From assembly GCA_016342685.1 (NCBI GenBank), contig JAEINU010000010.1, positions 53,646 through 117,645 of the forward strand: a DNA stretch of 64,000 nucleotides, read 5' to 3'. The translations under genes were made by a program, and so were the position numbers. Positions within the stretch are counted from its first letter, which is position 1; every line of letters starts with the position of its first letter. The notes below the pieces were generated by a model. That model saw only the letters and a program-made list of their open reading frames with translations. It made no database searches and was not told the origin of the DNA. This document shows positions 1 through 10,261 of the stretch, one piece after another. Source of the DNA: Bacteroidales bacterium. Lineage in GTDB: Bacteria > Bacteroidota > Bacteroidia > Bacteroidales > UBA12077.

Positions 1-1
1 A

Positions 2-535
2 ACAACGTTTCTTCAGATTTTAGGGACTCTAAGTCGCCCAAATTCTGGGCAGATACTATTCAACAATCAAGAGGTTAGTAAATATAAAGATAAACAACTG
101 GCTGCATTCCGAAATTCTAACATTGGATTTGTATTTCAGTTCCATCATTTATTACCAGAATTTACGGCTTTAGAAAATGTTTGTATTCCTGCCTTTATAG
201 CTAAAGTTTCAAAAAGTGAAGCAGAAAGAAAAGCGAAGGAGATATTGCGCTTTCTTAAGTTAGAACATAGAATTGATCATAAACCGAATGAATTATCAGG
301 AGGAGAACAGCAGCGTGTTGCTGTAGCAAGAGCCTTAATAAATGAACCTTCTGTAATTTTTGCTGATGAACCATCGGGAAACTTAGATTCTGAGAATAAA
401 ACAGAACTGCATAATTTATTTTTATCGCTTCGCGAAAAGTTTAATCCGTCAATTGTAATCGTCACGCACGATGATGATTTAGCCGGATTAGCTGATAAAA
501 AATTAACTATGAAAGATGGATTATTCCTTTCCTAG
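2..535 (+). CDS. lolD: LolD-like ABC transporter ATPase (5' end outside window)
   Basis: ATP-binding subunit of an ABC transporter of the LolD/MacB class, which in this family drives release of lipoproteins from the inner membrane. The reading frame is already open at base 2, so the start and the first part of the P-loop lie to the left; the first visible residues (TTFLQILG) match the tail of a Walker A motif. The Q-loop ([17 protein letters not shown]), signature [15 protein letters not shown], Walker [13 protein letters not shown] and the H-loop THD are all present. The [10 protein letters not shown] stretch and the small size favour LolD over other ABC classes. Its 3' end overlaps the next gene by 20 bp, suggesting co-transcription. 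Orthology to true LolD cannot be proven without the permease genes. Confidence 0.88.
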   Translation, partial: TTFLQILGTLSRPNSGQILFNNQEVSKYKDKQLAAFRNSNIGFVFQFHHLLPEFTALENVCIPAFIAKVSKSEAERKAKEILRFLKLEHRIDHKPNELSGGEQQRVAVARALINEPSVIFADEPSGNLDSENKTELHNLFLSLREKFNPSIVIVTHDDDLAGLADKKLTMKDGLFLS

Positions 536-1316
536 ATTACCAAATCAATCAGATTTAAGCGAGATTAAGGAATTCTTGGATGAAAAAACTGAGAAATATA
601 ATAATCTTGATTTTATTGGAACTGATCCTATTCAAATACCACATCAATTTACCGAATCTCAAGATATAGAAATTTCTGCTTTTCTTGCTTCGACAATTGC
701 GTGGGGGCAAAGAGTCACAATTATTAAAAATATGCAAAAATTAATTGCGTTGATGGATAATGCTCCTTATGATTTCATAACAAACTCTAAGGAGTCTGAT
801 CTAGACCGATTTACACATTTCAAGCATAGAACTTTTAATGGTGATGATTGTAAGTTCTTTATTCAATCCTTAAAAAATATATATAAGAATCGTGGAGGCT
901 TAGGAGAGGTGTTTGAGAATCTTTTTATTGAGGAAGGAAGCGTTTTTAAAACTTTAGCAAAATTTCGTGATGTCTTCTTTGAGATTCCCTATCAAGAGAG
1001 AACGCAGAAGCATGTTTCGAATGTATTAAAAAATTCTTCGGCAAAGCGACTGAATATGTTTTTGCGCTGGATGGTTCGAAAAGATAATTCTGGAGTTGAT
1101 TTTGGATTGTGGGAAAAAATTCCGATGTCCGAATTATTTTTACCTTTGGATGTTCATACTGGAAATGTGGCTAGAAAGCTTGGGTTGTTAAATAGAAAAC
1201 AAAACGATTGGAAATCGGTTAATGAAGTTACACAGATCCTTCGGACTTTAGATCCTATTGATCCAATAAAGTATGATTTTGCCTTGTTTGGTTTAGGTGT
1301 TTTTGAAAAATTCTAA
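516..1316 (+). CDS. DUF2400 / TIGR02757 family protein
   Basis: A 266-aa conserved protein of the TIGR02757 (DUF2400) family, widespread in Bacteroidota and without an established function. Recognisable features are the [16 protein letters not shown] segment near residues 50-65 and the C-terminal block [22 protein letters not shown] followed by [19 protein letters not shown]. There is no signal peptide or membrane segment, so it is probably cytoplasmic. The ATG at 516 overlaps the end of the LolD-like gene and the stop is only 3 bp before trmN6, so the three genes probably form one transcription unit. Confidence 0.85.
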   Translation: MDYSFPRLPNQSDLSEIKEFLDEKTEKYNNLDFIGTDPIQIPHQFTESQDIEISAFLASTIAWGQRVTIIKNMQKLIALMDNAPYDFITNSKESDLDRFTHFKHRTFNGDDCKFFIQSLKNIYKNRGGLGEVFENLFIEEGSVFKTLAKFRDVFFEIPYQERTQKHVSNVLKNSSAKRLNMFLRWMVRKDNSGVDFGLWEKIPMSELFLPLDVHTGNVARKLGLLNRKQNDWKSVNEVTQILRTLDPIDPIKYDFALFGLGVFEKF

Positions 1317-1319
1317 GTT

Positions 1320-2033
1320 ATGCCCAATAATTATTTTAAGTTTAAACAGTTTACGGTATTTCAAGATAAATGCGCTATGAAAGTTGGAACTGATGGCGTT
1401 TTACTGGGAGCATGGGCAAACTGTAATGAGTCAATCAGAGTTCTGGATATAGGCACAGGAACAGGTCTTATCTCATTAATGATAGCCCAACGAAGCAATG
1501 CTCAAATCAATGCTCTCGAGATTGATGCTGAAGCTTGTGATCAAGCAAATCAAAATATTCTTAAATCACCATGGGGCAGCAGAATAAATGTTATTCATAG
1601 ATCAATACAAGAATATACCGTAGAATCGGATTTAAAATATGATTTAATAGTATCAAATCCACCGTATTTTCAGAATTCACTTTTTGCACCAGACGAGAAA
1701 AGAACAAAAGCTCGTCATAACTCAGATTTTGAATATGAAGATTTAATTAAAGCGTCCTTAAAGTTTTTAAATACTAATGGGGTTTTGTCAATAATACTTC
1801 CTTACTTAGAAGGTACCATGTTTATTTTGCAAGCTGCAGAAAGCGGATTGTTTTGTATTCGACAAACAAATGTATTGCCAAATCCCGGTCGGGAACCTAA
1901 ACGATTGTTGTTAGAGTTTATGAAAATAAAAAAGCCGCTTGTTGAGCAAGAACTTATTATTGAACTCAACAAACGGCATCAATATTCTGAAGCTTATAAA
2001 AATCTAACGAAAGATTTCTATTTAGCTTTTTAA
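1320..2033 (+). CDS. trmN6: tRNA1(Val) (adenine-37-N6)-methyltransferase
   Basis: A class I SAM-dependent methyltransferase of 237 aa that fits the TrmN6 (YfiC) family, which methylates N6 of adenine 37 in tRNA-Val. The N-terminal segment FKFKQFTVFQDKCAMKVGTDGVLLGAW is the family hallmark, followed by the SAM-binding motif VLDIGTGTGLISLMIAQR and the N6-adenine catalytic motif NPPYF (residues about 118-122). It starts 3 bp after the DUF2400 gene and runs convergently into the minus-strand dehydrogenase, overlapping it by 4 bp. Confidence 0.88.
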   Translation: MPNNYFKFKQFTVFQDKCAMKVGTDGVLLGAWANCNESIRVLDIGTGTGLISLMIAQRSNAQINALEIDAEACDQANQNILKSPWGSRINVIHRSIQEYTVESDLKYDLIVSNPPYFQNSLFAPDEKRTKARHNSDFEYEDLIKASLKFLNTNGVLSIILPYLEGTMFILQAAESGLFCIRQTNVLPNPGREPKRLLLEFMKIKKPLVEQELIIELNKRHQYSEAYKNLTKDFYLAF

Positions 2034-3367
2034 TCTAAATCTATTTCTTTTTCAATAAATACAATACCATATTCTTCTAATTCTTTAAGAACTGGTTGGT
2101 AAACATCTTTCATAGTTGGAACAATAACTCCTTTTTGGTTAATAACTCCCGTAAGGAATAGTTTTGTTGCAATTGCAACAGGAGTACCAACAGTTATCGC
2201 CATAGCAGTATGAACTTGATCTTTTCCTCTAACTACTAATGAAGAAGTGATCCGCTTTGTTTTTCCATTTAAACTATAGTCAAACTGGTGTTGCATAACA
2301 ATTATATCCTTATCTTCTGCTCCTAAAGCCCACTTTTCTTCTAATAATTTTTGTAAAATTTGAGCAGGAGTTGCATTTTTTAGACCAATCTTTGTTTCTT
2401 CAAAAATACCAAGCCATTTTAAACGACTCATTGTTTCAGATTCCATTTCAAGTCCCACAAAATCACAAACCTTCTGCTCAACAGTATCTTCCAAGTTATA
2501 TGGAAGAAAACTATTAATAAATTCTCTATAGGTAAGATTTTCTGAATGCCCAATAGTATATGTGTCGTCGGTAGCTCCAATTTGTACAAAAACATTCCAT
2601 CCAGCACAATAACCTGGACGTCGTAATGTTCCGCGTAGTAATGTTGGAATATCTTGTAAGCCATATGTTTCTCTATAGCTTAACGAATCTCTGTTTGGAT
2701 ACATCTCAAATTCTCCAACATCTAAGATTGACATTTTCTCTGTTCTCTTGAAAAGTTGATTGTATGGAACATATTTGTATTTTCCATGATCGATGTATTG
2801 AGCTACCGATTGACCAGCAACTACAACGTTTCTTGGATTCCAAGTAAATTTATAGTTCCAAGGATTGTTATCAAACTCAGGAGCAACCAAACCACCAGTA
2901 CTTGATTTGAAAGCAAGAAGTTCACCACCTTTTTCTCTTATTTCATTGATAACTTTCATTGCAGACATGTGATCAATTCCTGGGTCAACACCAATTTCGT
3001 TTAATAGCATTAAACCTTTTTCTTTTGCCTGATCGTGCAATGCCAAAACTTCTTTCGATACATAAGATGCTGTTACCATGTTTTTTCCAAACTCAACACA
3101 TCTTTCAGCAACTAAATGGTGGAAACGAGCAGGAAGCATTGAAATAACTACATCTGCATTTTGAATTTCTTCAATTCTTTGTTGTTCGTTAAAAACATCG
3201 AATTCTACTGCTTCACCATTTTCATGGTTGTTTACTTTTCTTTTAGCAACCTCTAACGACATATCACCAACTCTAATTTTCCAATTGTGTTCTTTAGAGT
3301 GATCTAATAAATACTTTATTAAACTTGATGATGATAATCCTGCGCCAAGAATTAATATCTTTTTCAT
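2030..3367 (-). CDS. Saccharopine dehydrogenase-like NAD(P)-dependent reductase
   Basis: A 445-aa oxidoreductase of the saccharopine dehydrogenase / Lys9-like family. It opens with a Rossmann dinucleotide motif (ILILGAGLSSSSLIKYL), continues with an NADVVISMLP segment, and then has the family motif LMLLNEIGVDPGIDHMSAMK around residues 125-145, followed by the C-terminal saccharopine-reductase-type domain. Family members act in lysine metabolism or as carboxynorspermidine-type synthases; the substrate here cannot be read from sequence. It is a single gene convergent with trmN6. Confidence 0.8.
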   Translation of the reverse strand: MKKILILGAGLSSSSLIKYLLDHSKEHNWKIRVGDMSLEVAKRKVNNHENGEAVEFDVFNEQQRIEEIQNADVVISMLPARFHHLVAERCVEFGKNMVTASYVSKEVLALHDQAKEKGLMLLNEIGVDPGIDHMSAMKVINEIREKGGELLAFKSSTGGLVAPEFDNNPWNYKFTWNPRNVVVAGQSVAQYIDHGKYKYVPYNQLFKRTEKMSILDVGEFEMYPNRDSLSYRETYGLQDIPTLLRGTLRRPGYCAGWNVFVQIGATDDTYTIGHSENLTYREFINSFLPYNLEDTVEQKVCDFVGLEMESETMSRLKWLGIFEETKIGLKNATPAQILQKLLEEKWALGAEDKDIIVMQHQFDYSLNGKTKRITSSLVVRGKDQVHTAMAITVGTPVAIATKLFLTGVINQKGVIVPTMKDVYQPVLKELEEYGIVFIEKEIDLD

Positions 3368-3603
3368 AGGGTGATTATAATTAATAATTAAACTTTAAAT
3401 TTTGAACCGCTAATGTAAAATTATATTTGAATAAGAAAAATGGTTTTTGACAGTTTTTAATAGTTTTTGATAAATCAAACAGATTCTTTAGCATAATGTT
3501 TAAATAATGAAAAAGATTAGGATTTAAAATTAATATAAAGATCTTAATATCAAGTGTTCTAGATTTTTTTGTAATTTAAGGGCAATTAAAAAAAAATAAG
3601 TTT

Positions 3604-3633
3604 TTTGTTTTTCGAAAAAAGTTATTACTTTAG
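3604..3633 (+). promoter_or_regulatory. Bacteroidota-type promoter for a short transcript
   Basis: TTTG at 3604-3607, an 18-bp gap, then TACTTTAG at 3626-3633, one base away from the TAnnTTTG consensus. It lies 55 bp upstream of a strong terminator hairpin and not directly in front of any open reading frame, so the product would be a short RNA or a terminated mutS leader. Confidence 0.45.
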
Positions 3634-3639
3634 CGATAC

Positions 3640-3719
3640 GGAAAAATTAACCCCTAAAAATTTTACCTGAAAAAATATTATATTTTTAAAGTCCTTGTAT
3701 TTTCAAGGACTATTTTTTT
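3640..3719 (+). ncRNA. Candidate small RNA or mutS leader attenuator
   Basis: In the 485-bp gap between the dehydrogenase and mutS, a promoter-like sequence (3604-3633) and a perfect terminator (3690-3719) bracket about 80 nt with no credible open reading frame. The transcript would end before mutS starts at 3853. It could be an independent sRNA or an attenuator. The rest of the gap (3368-3600 and 3720-3852) is AT-rich and shows no other convincing signal. I recognise no known RNA family. Confidence 0.35.
3690..3719 (+). terminator. Rho-independent terminator upstream of mutS
   Basis: Perfect stem AGTCCTTG / CAAGGACT (3690-3697 and 3704-3711) with a six-base loop, followed by ATTTTTTTG. It is followed by mutS rather than preceded by a coding gene, so it must end something short made in this gap. 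Confidence 0.7.
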
Positions 3720-3852
3720 GCTCATACCCCAAAGAACATGCTTCAATCTTACATAATGATATTCTGTTAATAAAAGGCATTTTATATTTATTGAAAAGTA
3801 AATGATAAATCTTAATTTTGTTCAAGTTAATAATGATTTAATATCTTAGATT

Positions 3853-6468
3853 TTGGCTGAAAAAAAGAAGTATGCGGAAACGCCCTTAATGAAACAATAT
3901 TATGAAATCAAGAGTAAACATCCTGATGCAATTCTATTGTTTAGAGTGGGTGATTTTTATGAAACATTTGGCGAAGATGCTATAAAGGCTGCTGGGATAT
4001 TAGGAATTACTTTAACAAAAAGAGCAAATGGATCCGCTTCATTTGTTGAATTGGCAGGAGTTCCTTATCATGCATTAGATACTTATTTGCCCAAATTGGT
4101 AAGAGCCGGACAACGAGTTGCAATTTGTGAGCAATTAGAAGATCCTAAAAAAACTAAAAAGATCGTAAAAAGAGGAGTAACCGAAATGGTTACTCCTGGC
4201 GTGTCTTTTAATGATAATGTATTAGACCACCGCGAAAATAATTTTCTTGCTGCTGTACATTTAGAAAAAAACGTTGCTGGAGTTGCATTTTTAGATATAT
4301 CAACTGGAGAGTTTTTAACTGCCGAAGGAAGTTTTGAATATGTCGATAAACTTTTAAATAGTTTTCAGCCAAAAGAAGTATTGTTTGAGAGAAGTAAACA
4401 ACAATTGTTTAAAGATGTTTTTGGTGATAAGTTCTATACTTATAAATTGGACGATTGGGTTTTTACTCAAGAAAATACGCAAGAAAAACTTTTAAAACGA
4501 TTTCAAACATCGTCATTAAAAGGTTTTGGAGTAGAAGGGTTGCAATTTGGAATAATAGCAGCAGGATCTATATTGCAATATCTTGAGATTACGCATCATG
4601 AAAAACTTCAGCATATTTCAACCTTATCAAGAATCGAGGAGGATAATTACGTTTGGCTTGATAAATTCACGATACGTAATTTGGAATTGTTCTTTTCAAT
4701 AAATGAAGGAGCTAAAACCTTGGTTGATGTTATTGATCGGACAATTTCTCCAATGGGAGCTCGATTATTAAAACGTTGGGTTGCCTTACCTTTAAAAGAT
4801 GAAAAACCAATAAAAGAACGACACGATGTTGTGGAGTTTCTAAATAAAGATATTGATTCAAAAGAACTATTTTCTGAGCATGTAAAGGAGATTGGCGATT
4901 TAGAAAGAATAATTTCGAAAGTGGCTACAGGAAGAGTTAATCCTCGCGAGGTTGTGCAACTTAAAAATGCTTTAACGGCAATTGAGCCAATTAAAGAAGC
5001 CTGTTTGAGTTCAGGAAATGAAGCATTGATTAAAATTGGTGATCAATTAAATCCATGTTTGAATATTCGAGATAGAATCGAAAAAGAAATTTTTCCAGAT
5101 CCGCCTGCATTATTGAGTAAAGGAAATTATATTGCTGATGGTGTTTCTTCAGATTTGGATGAGTTCAGGAAATTGGCATATTCAGGAAAAGATTATCTTG
5201 TTCAGATTCAACAACGAGAGATTGAGCGAACAGGAATTACTTCACTAAAAATCAGCTTTAATAATGTTTTCGGTTATTATATCGAAGTAAGGAATACACA
5301 TAAAGATAAAGTTCCTCCAGAATGGATTCGTAAACAAACATTGGTAAGCGCAGAAAGATATATTACCGAAGAGTTAAAAGAGTACGAGGTAAAGATTTTG
5401 GGTGCAGAAGAAAAAGCCTTTGGTCTTGAGCAAAAGATTTATATTGATTTAGTAACGAGCCTTGAAGATTATATTTCGGCAATACAATTAAACGCTGCGT
5501 TAATAGCAAAACTTGATTGTTTGTTGTCCTTCTCATTAATATCAGAAGAAAATAAGTATGTGCGGCCTACAATTAACAATTCAGAGGTAATTGATATAAA
5601 AGATGGAAGACATCCTGTAATTGAAAAAATGTTACCGATTGGAGAGTCCTATATTTCAAATGATGTATTTCTGGATAATGATCAACAACAAATTATTGTT
5701 ATTACCGGACCTAATATGTCAGGTAAATCAGCTTTGTTAAGACAAACAGCATTAATTGTTTTATTAGCTCAGATTGGTAGTTTTGTTCCAGCCAAAGAGG
5801 CTAAAATTGGTTTGGTTGATAAGATTTTTACTCGTGTTGGTGCATCCGATAACATATCACAAGGTGAATCAACCTTTATGGTCGAAATGCACGAGGCTGC
5901 AAGTATTTTAAATAATGTTTCGCAACGAAGTTTAATTTTACTTGATGAAATTGGACGAGGAACAAGTACTTATGATGGTATTTCTATTGCTTGGGCTATG
6001 GCTGAATATATTCATGAGCACCCTAGTGCAAAAGCAAAAACACTTTTTGCTACCCATTATCATGAGCTGAATGAAATGGAAAAATCATTTAAAGGGATTA
6101 AAAATTACAATGTTTCAGTTAAGGAATTGAATGATAAAGTTATTTTTCTGCGTAAATTAAAACGAGGAGGAAGTGAACATAGTTTTGGGATTCATGTAGC
6201 ACAAATGGCTGGAATGCCTAAAAGTGTTGTTCAAAGAGCCAATGAAATATTAAAGGATCTAGAGAAATCAGGAAATAAAGAATCGCTATCAAAACCTGTT
6301 AGTGAAATTGCAAAGCATCGAGAAGGATTCCAAACAACGATTTTTCAATTAGACGATCCGGTGTTGGTTCAAATTCGTGATGAGATTAAGGAGCTTGATA
6401 TAAACAACTTAACTCCGGTGGAGGCTTTAAATAAGTTAAATGAGATTAAAAAGTATATTGGATTATAG
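3853..6468 (+). CDS. mutS: DNA mismatch repair protein MutS
   Basis: MutS recognises mismatches in DNA and starts repair. The 871-aa protein has the N-terminal mismatch-reading motif GDFYETFG, the connector/lever/clamp regions, and the ABC-type ATPase with Walker A GPNMSGKS at residues 619-626 and Walker [15 protein letters not shown] near 697-710, then the FATHYHEL segment. The start is a TTG at 3853: an in-frame TAG lies two codons upstream, and the next ATG is inside the conserved [12 protein letters not shown] block, so TTG is the best choice. Size and domain order are those of a complete MutS1. Confidence 0.97.
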   Translation: MAEKKKYAETPLMKQYYEIKSKHPDAILLFRVGDFYETFGEDAIKAAGILGITLTKRANGSASFVELAGVPYHALDTYLPKLVRAGQRVAICEQLEDPKKTKKIVKRGVTEMVTPGVSFNDNVLDHRENNFLAAVHLEKNVAGVAFLDISTGEFLTAEGSFEYVDKLLNSFQPKEVLFERSKQQLFKDVFGDKFYTYKLDDWVFTQENTQEKLLKRFQTSSLKGFGVEGLQFGIIAAGSILQYLEITHHEKLQHISTLSRIEEDNYVWLDKFTIRNLELFFSINEGAKTLVDVIDRTISPMGARLLKRWVALPLKDEKPIKERHDVVEFLNKDIDSKELFSEHVKEIGDLERIISKVATGRVNPREVVQLKNALTAIEPIKEACLSSGNEALIKIGDQLNPCLNIRDRIEKEIFPDPPALLSKGNYIADGVSSDLDEFRKLAYSGKDYLVQIQQREIERTGITSLKISFNNVFGYYIEVRNTHKDKVPPEWIRKQTLVSAERYITEELKEYEVKILGAEEKAFGLEQKIYIDLVTSLEDYISAIQLNAALIAKLDCLLSFSLISEENKYVRPTINNSEVIDIKDGRHPVIEKMLPIGESYISNDVFLDNDQQQIIVITGPNMSGKSALLRQTALIVLLAQIGSFVPAKEAKIGLVDKIFTRVGASDNISQGESTFMVEMHEAASILNNVSQRSLILLDEIGRGTSTYDGISIAWAMAEYIHEHPSAKAKTLFATHYHELNEMEKSFKGIKNYNVSVKELNDKVIFLRKLKRGGSEHSFGIHVAQMAGMPKSVVQRANEILKDLEKSGNKESLSKPVSEIAKHREGFQTTIFQLDDPVLVQIRDEIKELDINNLTPVEALNKLNEIKKYIGL

Positions 6469-6507
6469 ATTTAGGATAAAAAAAGTTCAATATTTTTAAA
6501 ATATATT

Positions 6508-6537
6508 TTTGCAAAATAAAAAAAATAGATATATTTG
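6508..6537 (+). promoter_or_regulatory. Promoter of the tRNA-Gly/tRNA-Leu operon
   Basis: A textbook Bacteroidota promoter: TTTG at 6508-6511, an 18-bp gap and TATATTTG at 6530-6537. Transcription would start near 6544, giving a leader of about 60 nt before tRNA-Gly. Confidence 0.8.
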
Positions 6538-6606
6538 CAACCGCTAATCAAGGAAGCAACAATGCTGATGAGATTAGTAAAGTTCTTAAAACTTTGTAAT
6601 AAAAAT

Positions 6607-6682
<76 letters not shown>

Positions 6683-6687
6683 AATGC

Positions 6688-6771
6688 GCCCGGATGGCGG
6701 AATTGGTAGACGCGCTGGACTTAAAATCCAGTGACCATTAGGTTGTGCGGGTTCAAGTCCCGCTCCGGGTA
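6688..6771 (+). tRNA. tRNA-Leu (anticodon TAA)
   Basis: A class II tRNA with a long variable arm. Acceptor GCCCGGA pairs with TCCGGGT (G-T at the end), the anticodon stem CTGGA/TCCAG encloses the loop CTTAAAA (anticodon TAA), and the T-loop is TTCAAGT. No 3' CCA is encoded. It lies five bases after tRNA-Gly and shares its promoter. Confidence 0.95.
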
Positions 6772-6772
6772 C

Positions 6773-6803
6773 AAAGCCGATCAGATTTCTGATCGGCTTT
6801 TTG
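6773..6803 (+). terminator. Terminator of the tRNA operon (left copy of a direct repeat)
   Basis: A 12-bp perfect stem AAAGCCGATCAG / CTGATCGGCTTT with a four-base loop and a T-run. A second copy, identical over 32 bp, lies at 11878-11909 and is discussed as a cassette boundary. Confidence 0.9.
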
Positions 6804-6865
6804 CGTTTATATACTTTGTTAAAGTGGAAAAAAGTATTAATTTCATGAATTGTTAAAAATGATTT

Positions 6866-7624
6866 ATGAGAAAAAATATTTTGATGGGCATTCTTCTTGC
6901 CTTGTTTTTTGCTACAGTGGCAAAAGCTCAATATGAAGTTCCTACCAAGGCTATTATTTCTAATGTTAGATTTAATGTTTATACTGAAAATGTAATAATT
7001 GCTTTTGATATCTTAAATGCTAGAATAATAGATCGTTTCGATGTTAACATTAAAGCTTTTTATAATGATGGTAAAGAATTGCCAATGTATAGTATTTATG
7101 GCGACTTAAAAAATGTTACTCCTGGTGAAAATAAAACTATTACATGGGATATAGGTATGGATTTAGAGCGGTTAGATGATTTAATTTATTTTGAAGTATC
7201 TGCAGAATTACTAACTCCTGAAATAATAAAGCCTGTAAAAAAAACAAAAGCTTATTTATATTCAACACTTTTTCCTGGTTGGGGAACTTATAATTTAACA
7301 GCTAACAAATATCATTTAACGAAAGGGGTTGTTTCTTACGGTTTAATTATAGCATCTATTAGTAGTAAATTAAAATCAGATAAATATTATGATGATTATT
7401 TAAATTCGTTAGATTTTAAAGAAAGAAATAATTTATATGAAGATGCAGATAATAGGCAGAAGTTGGCAGGAGCCTTTGCTATCGGAGCAGTATCTATTTG
7501 GCTGTTGGAATATGTAAATATATATTTTGCTGAAAATAAAGTACTGAATAGTAATATGGAATTAGGAGTAAATATAGATAAAGTTTCAGGACTCCCAGTT
7601 ATGTCATTAAATTTAAAATTTTGA
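6866..7624 (+). CDS. Exported protein of unknown function with C-terminal membrane-associated region
   Basis: A 252-aa protein with a clear signal peptide (ILMGILLALFFATVAKAQ). Residues about 20-125 are beta-rich, and a YSTLFPGWGTYNL segment near residue 130 resembles the LFPGWGQ-type motif of DUF5683-like Bacteroidota proteins, followed by hydrophobic segments near 160 and 215. It overlaps the TTG-extended frame of the next gene, whose ATG is 2 bp after its stop, so the three genes of this cassette look co-transcribed. A copy of only its last 25 codons occurs again at 10181-10260, which marks the edge of a tandem duplication. Function unknown. Confidence 0.7.
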   Translation: MRKNILMGILLALFFATVAKAQYEVPTKAIISNVRFNVYTENVIIAFDILNARIIDRFDVNIKAFYNDGKELPMYSIYGDLKNVTPGENKTITWDIGMDLERLDDLIYFEVSAELLTPEIIKPVKKTKAYLYSTLFPGWGTYNLTANKYHLTKGVVSYGLIIASISSKLKSDKYYDDYLNSLDFKERNNLYEDADNRQKLAGAFAIGAVSIWLLEYVNIYFAENKVLNSNMELGVNIDKVSGLPVMSLNLKF

Positions 7625-7626
7625 TT

Positions 7627-8478
7627 ATGAAAAAGTTATTTAATTTATTGTTTTTTCTAGTTTTTTTTCAATTAACTAGTTTTGGGCAAAATGAACAGTT
7701 AATCACAGGGAAAAGTGAAATAGAAAAGATAAAGAATGGCGATGAGAATGAATTTAAATTTAATAAAATGGGATCTCAAGTTGAGATGGGAAATTACATT
7801 CTTGTTGATCCAAACCGGAATAGTATTCTAGATTTTGGTGAGGATGCACAGATTAAGTGTTTCATCCAAAATAGTTCAATGGATATTTTTGAAGATTTAG
7901 AATTAAGAATCTCTTCGAACTGGAGCCATGATGATATAATATTCCCATCTGTTATAAACATTAAAAAGTTAAAGCCAAATGGTATTTTTGAAGTTGTAAT
8001 CCCAATAAAGAATAATAGTTCAGATTTAGAAATGAAAGAAATAATGGAATTTTCTTTTAATCTGATCTATGATGAAATTGCTATAGCGAATAAAAGTTTA
8101 AATCTAGAAATTGGTAAAAAAAACAACCCAAATTTCTTAATCACAGTGCCTTCCTCTTCGTTTGTTAATAAAAATAAAAGAGCAGATGAAAGTGCGGAGA
8201 CGGTTAATTTGATAAAATTAAGTATGTTATTAAAAAATGAAGGAAATTTTTCTTTGTTTAAAGTAAAAGGATCGGTAAAGATATTTGATGTAGATGGACA
8301 ATTGCTATTTAAGAATGATTCGTATTATTTAGAAGGTATTAACCAGAAGGAAGAAAAAGAAATAAGATTAAATTTTATAACAGGTTTGATTAAGGATAAT
8401 AAAATCATAATGAAAGTTGAATTTAAAGGGAATAATAATACAATTTATATAAATAAAAAATTTGAAATTGATTTATGA
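7627..8478 (+). CDS. Exported protein of unknown function, unit 1 copy
   Basis: A 283-aa protein with a signal peptide (LFNLLFFLVFFQLTSFGQ). The mature part is polar and probably beta-rich; the segment YILVDPNRNSILDFGEDAQIKC near residue 55 resembles the start of a CARDB/BACON-like domain (a stretch reading GEDAEIKC in the paralogue), a guess from pattern only. The frame is open from TTG 7621, but the ATG at 7627 starts directly at the signal peptide and is preferred. Its stop overlaps the next start (ATGA). Its paralogue lies exactly 2635 bp downstream with no net insertion or deletion, and the 195 bp at 7886-8080 are almost identical between the two. Confidence 0.72.
   Translation: MKKLFNLLFFLVFFQLTSFGQNEQLITGKSEIEKIKNGDENEFKFNKMGSQVEMGNYILVDPNRNSILDFGEDAQIKCFIQNSSMDIFEDLELRISSNWSHDDIIFPSVINIKKLKPNGIFEVVIPIKNNSSDLEMKEIMEFSFNLIYDEIAIANKSLNLEIGKKNNPNFLITVPSSSFVNKNKRADESAETVNLIKLSMLLKNEGNFSLFKVKGSVKIFDVDGQLLFKNDSYYLEGINQKEEKEIRLNFITGLIKDNKIIMKVEFKGNNNTIYINKKFEIDL
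7886..8080 (+). repeat. Near-identical block, copy 1 (gene-conversion tract)
   Basis: 195 bp that match 10521-10715 with only two differences seen by eye, while both flanks of the paralogous genes are clearly more divergent at DNA level. Confidence 0.85.
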
Positions 8479-10181
8479 GACACATTTCAAGTGTTTTAAA
8501 GTTTGCATTTATAATTCTCATTTTTGAAACGTCTTGTTTAAATGAAGAATTAGAAAGAGAAATTTTAATTGAAACAGGTGAAGCTATAGAGGTGCTTGTT
8601 TCAGAGGCAGTATTAAAAGGAGATATAATTGATTTTGGTAAAGGAATTGATCAGTATGGGCATTGTTGGTCAAGAAATGAGATTCCAACACTTGAAGATA
8701 GTATTACTGTATTTCAGAATGATGAAAAAAGAGAATATGAAAGTGTACTTTCTAATCTTAAAGGAGGTGTAACATACTTTTATAGAGTTTATTCTATTTC
8801 AGGAAATGAAATAAAGTACGGAGAAATAAAATCTTTTAAAACAGAACCTTATTTTCTTCCTATGGTTCATTTAGAAATTGATGAAGCTTTATATATGACT
8901 GTGACCGGGAAAATAGAATTATTAAGTTTAGGAGGTTATGACGAAATAAGTGAAATAGGAATTTGCCTATCAACTGTAACAGATCCCTTAATTAATAAAA
9001 GAGTATTTTACATTAATAATGTAGATACTTCTGGTTATTATACATTTAATGTTGATAATTTAATTGCCGGTAAAAAATATTACATTAAATCTTATGCTGT
9101 AAATAAAGTAGGTGTTAAATATAGCTTTCAACAGACATTTACTACGAAAAATATTTCCTTAGCTGAGATATCTATAGAGTCTATTTCTGATTATACTGAA
9201 ACTAGTTCTAAAGTTCAACTAAATCTTATTAATTTCGGAGGGATGGATTATTTGTTAGATTATGGTATTTGTATATCTGAAACTCCAACTCCAACGTTTA
9301 ACAGTTCATCCATTTGTTTAGGAAGCACAAATTACTTTGGAGAAAGAATTGTTGAATTAAAAGATTTAAAACCATATACTAAATATTATATAAGAGCTTT
9401 TGCAAAGAATAATGGAGGCATGAGTTATTCAGGTGAAAAAACTTTTACTACACGAGGATTAGTATCCTATTTTCCATTTAATGGAGATCTGAGTGATTAT
9501 AGTGGAAATATGAATCATGCAATTAATTACGGCGCCACTCTGACTTCTGATAGATTTGGAAATTCAAATTCAGCTTGTAGTTTTGATGGGCTTAATGATT
9601 ATATAGAGTTATCAAAAGATATAAATACTTTACATGGAATTACAGCATCATTTTGGATAAAGAGCAAAGGAGCTCAAGTAGGACAGAATAATGGTATTGT
9701 AATTTCAAAATATAGTGCTGTTCATGGTGCTAGAAATCTTTATATAAGTTCTTTTGGATCTTATACTGAAAATTCGGATAATAGGATTTATTGTCAATTT
9801 TTTAGGTATAATGCAACAATTTCTTATTCTGATGCTGTTTCTTCAAATTGGACCCTAGCAACTTTGCCTGATTCTTTCGAAGAGAATTTATATAACTTTA
9901 ATAATCCTTCTGACCTTATTCTTTATTCTTGGAAATTTATAGTTGTAAATATGACAGAAAAGGAATTGCAAATATGGATAGATGGGAATTTGTCGGTTTC
10001 AAAAACTAGAGAATTTCTAGTTTATGCAAATTCAAATGAAAAGATTTATTTAGGAAATTCTTTTAGTCTAGGAGGTGAAGCAAATAATCATTTTAATGGG
10101 GAATTGGATGATATTAGAATATATAATCATCCTTTAACTGAAAATGAAATTAAAGCACTATACCATGAAGGTGGTTGGTAG
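8475..10181 (+). CDS. Lipoprotein with Fn3-like repeats and a LamG-type C-terminal domain
   Basis: A 568-aa probable surface lipoprotein. The N-terminus is a lipoprotein signal ending FETSC with the lipidated Cys at 21. Three similar beta-sandwich repeats follow (about 35-125, 126-225 and 228-328), each with the tyrosine-rich YYIKSYA / FYRVYS strand of Fn3-like modules and a GHCWS or GICLS strand. The last 240 residues form a concanavalin A/LamG-like domain beginning LVSYFPFNGDLSDYSGN and ending DDIRIYNHPLTENEIKALYHEGGW, a fold that often binds glycans. It starts inside the stop of the preceding gene, suggesting translational coupling. The stop codon falls on the duplication junction, two residues short of the DE ending seen in other tails. 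Confidence 0.75.
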   Translation: MRHISSVLKFAFIILIFETSCLNEELEREILIETGEAIEVLVSEAVLKGDIIDFGKGIDQYGHCWSRNEIPTLEDSITVFQNDEKREYESVLSNLKGGVTYFYRVYSISGNEIKYGEIKSFKTEPYFLPMVHLEIDEALYMTVTGKIELLSLGGYDEISEIGICLSTVTDPLINKRVFYINNVDTSGYYTFNVDNLIAGKKYYIKSYAVNKVGVKYSFQQTFTTKNISLAEISIESISDYTETSSKVQLNLINFGGMDYLLDYGICISETPTPTFNSSSICLGSTNYFGERIVELKDLKPYTKYYIRAFAKNNGGMSYSGEKTFTTRGLVSYFPFNGDLSDYSGNMNHAINYGATLTSDRFGNSNSACSFDGLNDYIELSKDINTLHGITASFWIKSKGAQVGQNNGIVISKYSAVHGARNLYISSFGSYTENSDNRIYCQFFRYNATISYSDAVSSNWTLATLPDSFEENLYNFNNPSDLILYSWKFIVVNMTEKELQIWIDGNLSVSKTREFLVYANSNEKIYLGNSFSLGGEANNHFNGELDDIRIYNHPLTENEIKALYHEGGW

Positions 10182-10260
10182 AATAATAATATGGAATTAG
10201 GAGTAAATATAGATGAAGCTTCAGGATTCTTAGTTGTGTTATTAGATTTAAAGTTTTGAT
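10181..10260 (+). pseudogene. Remnant of the 3' end of the 252-aa exported-protein gene
   Basis: This stretch aligns base for base with 7546-7625, the last codons of the gene at 6866-7624, at the same 2635-bp offset as the downstream gene pair. It has no start of its own. It shows that the duplicated unit began inside that gene, and it gives the position of the duplication junction (about 10180). Confidence 0.8.
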
Positions 10261-10261
10261 T

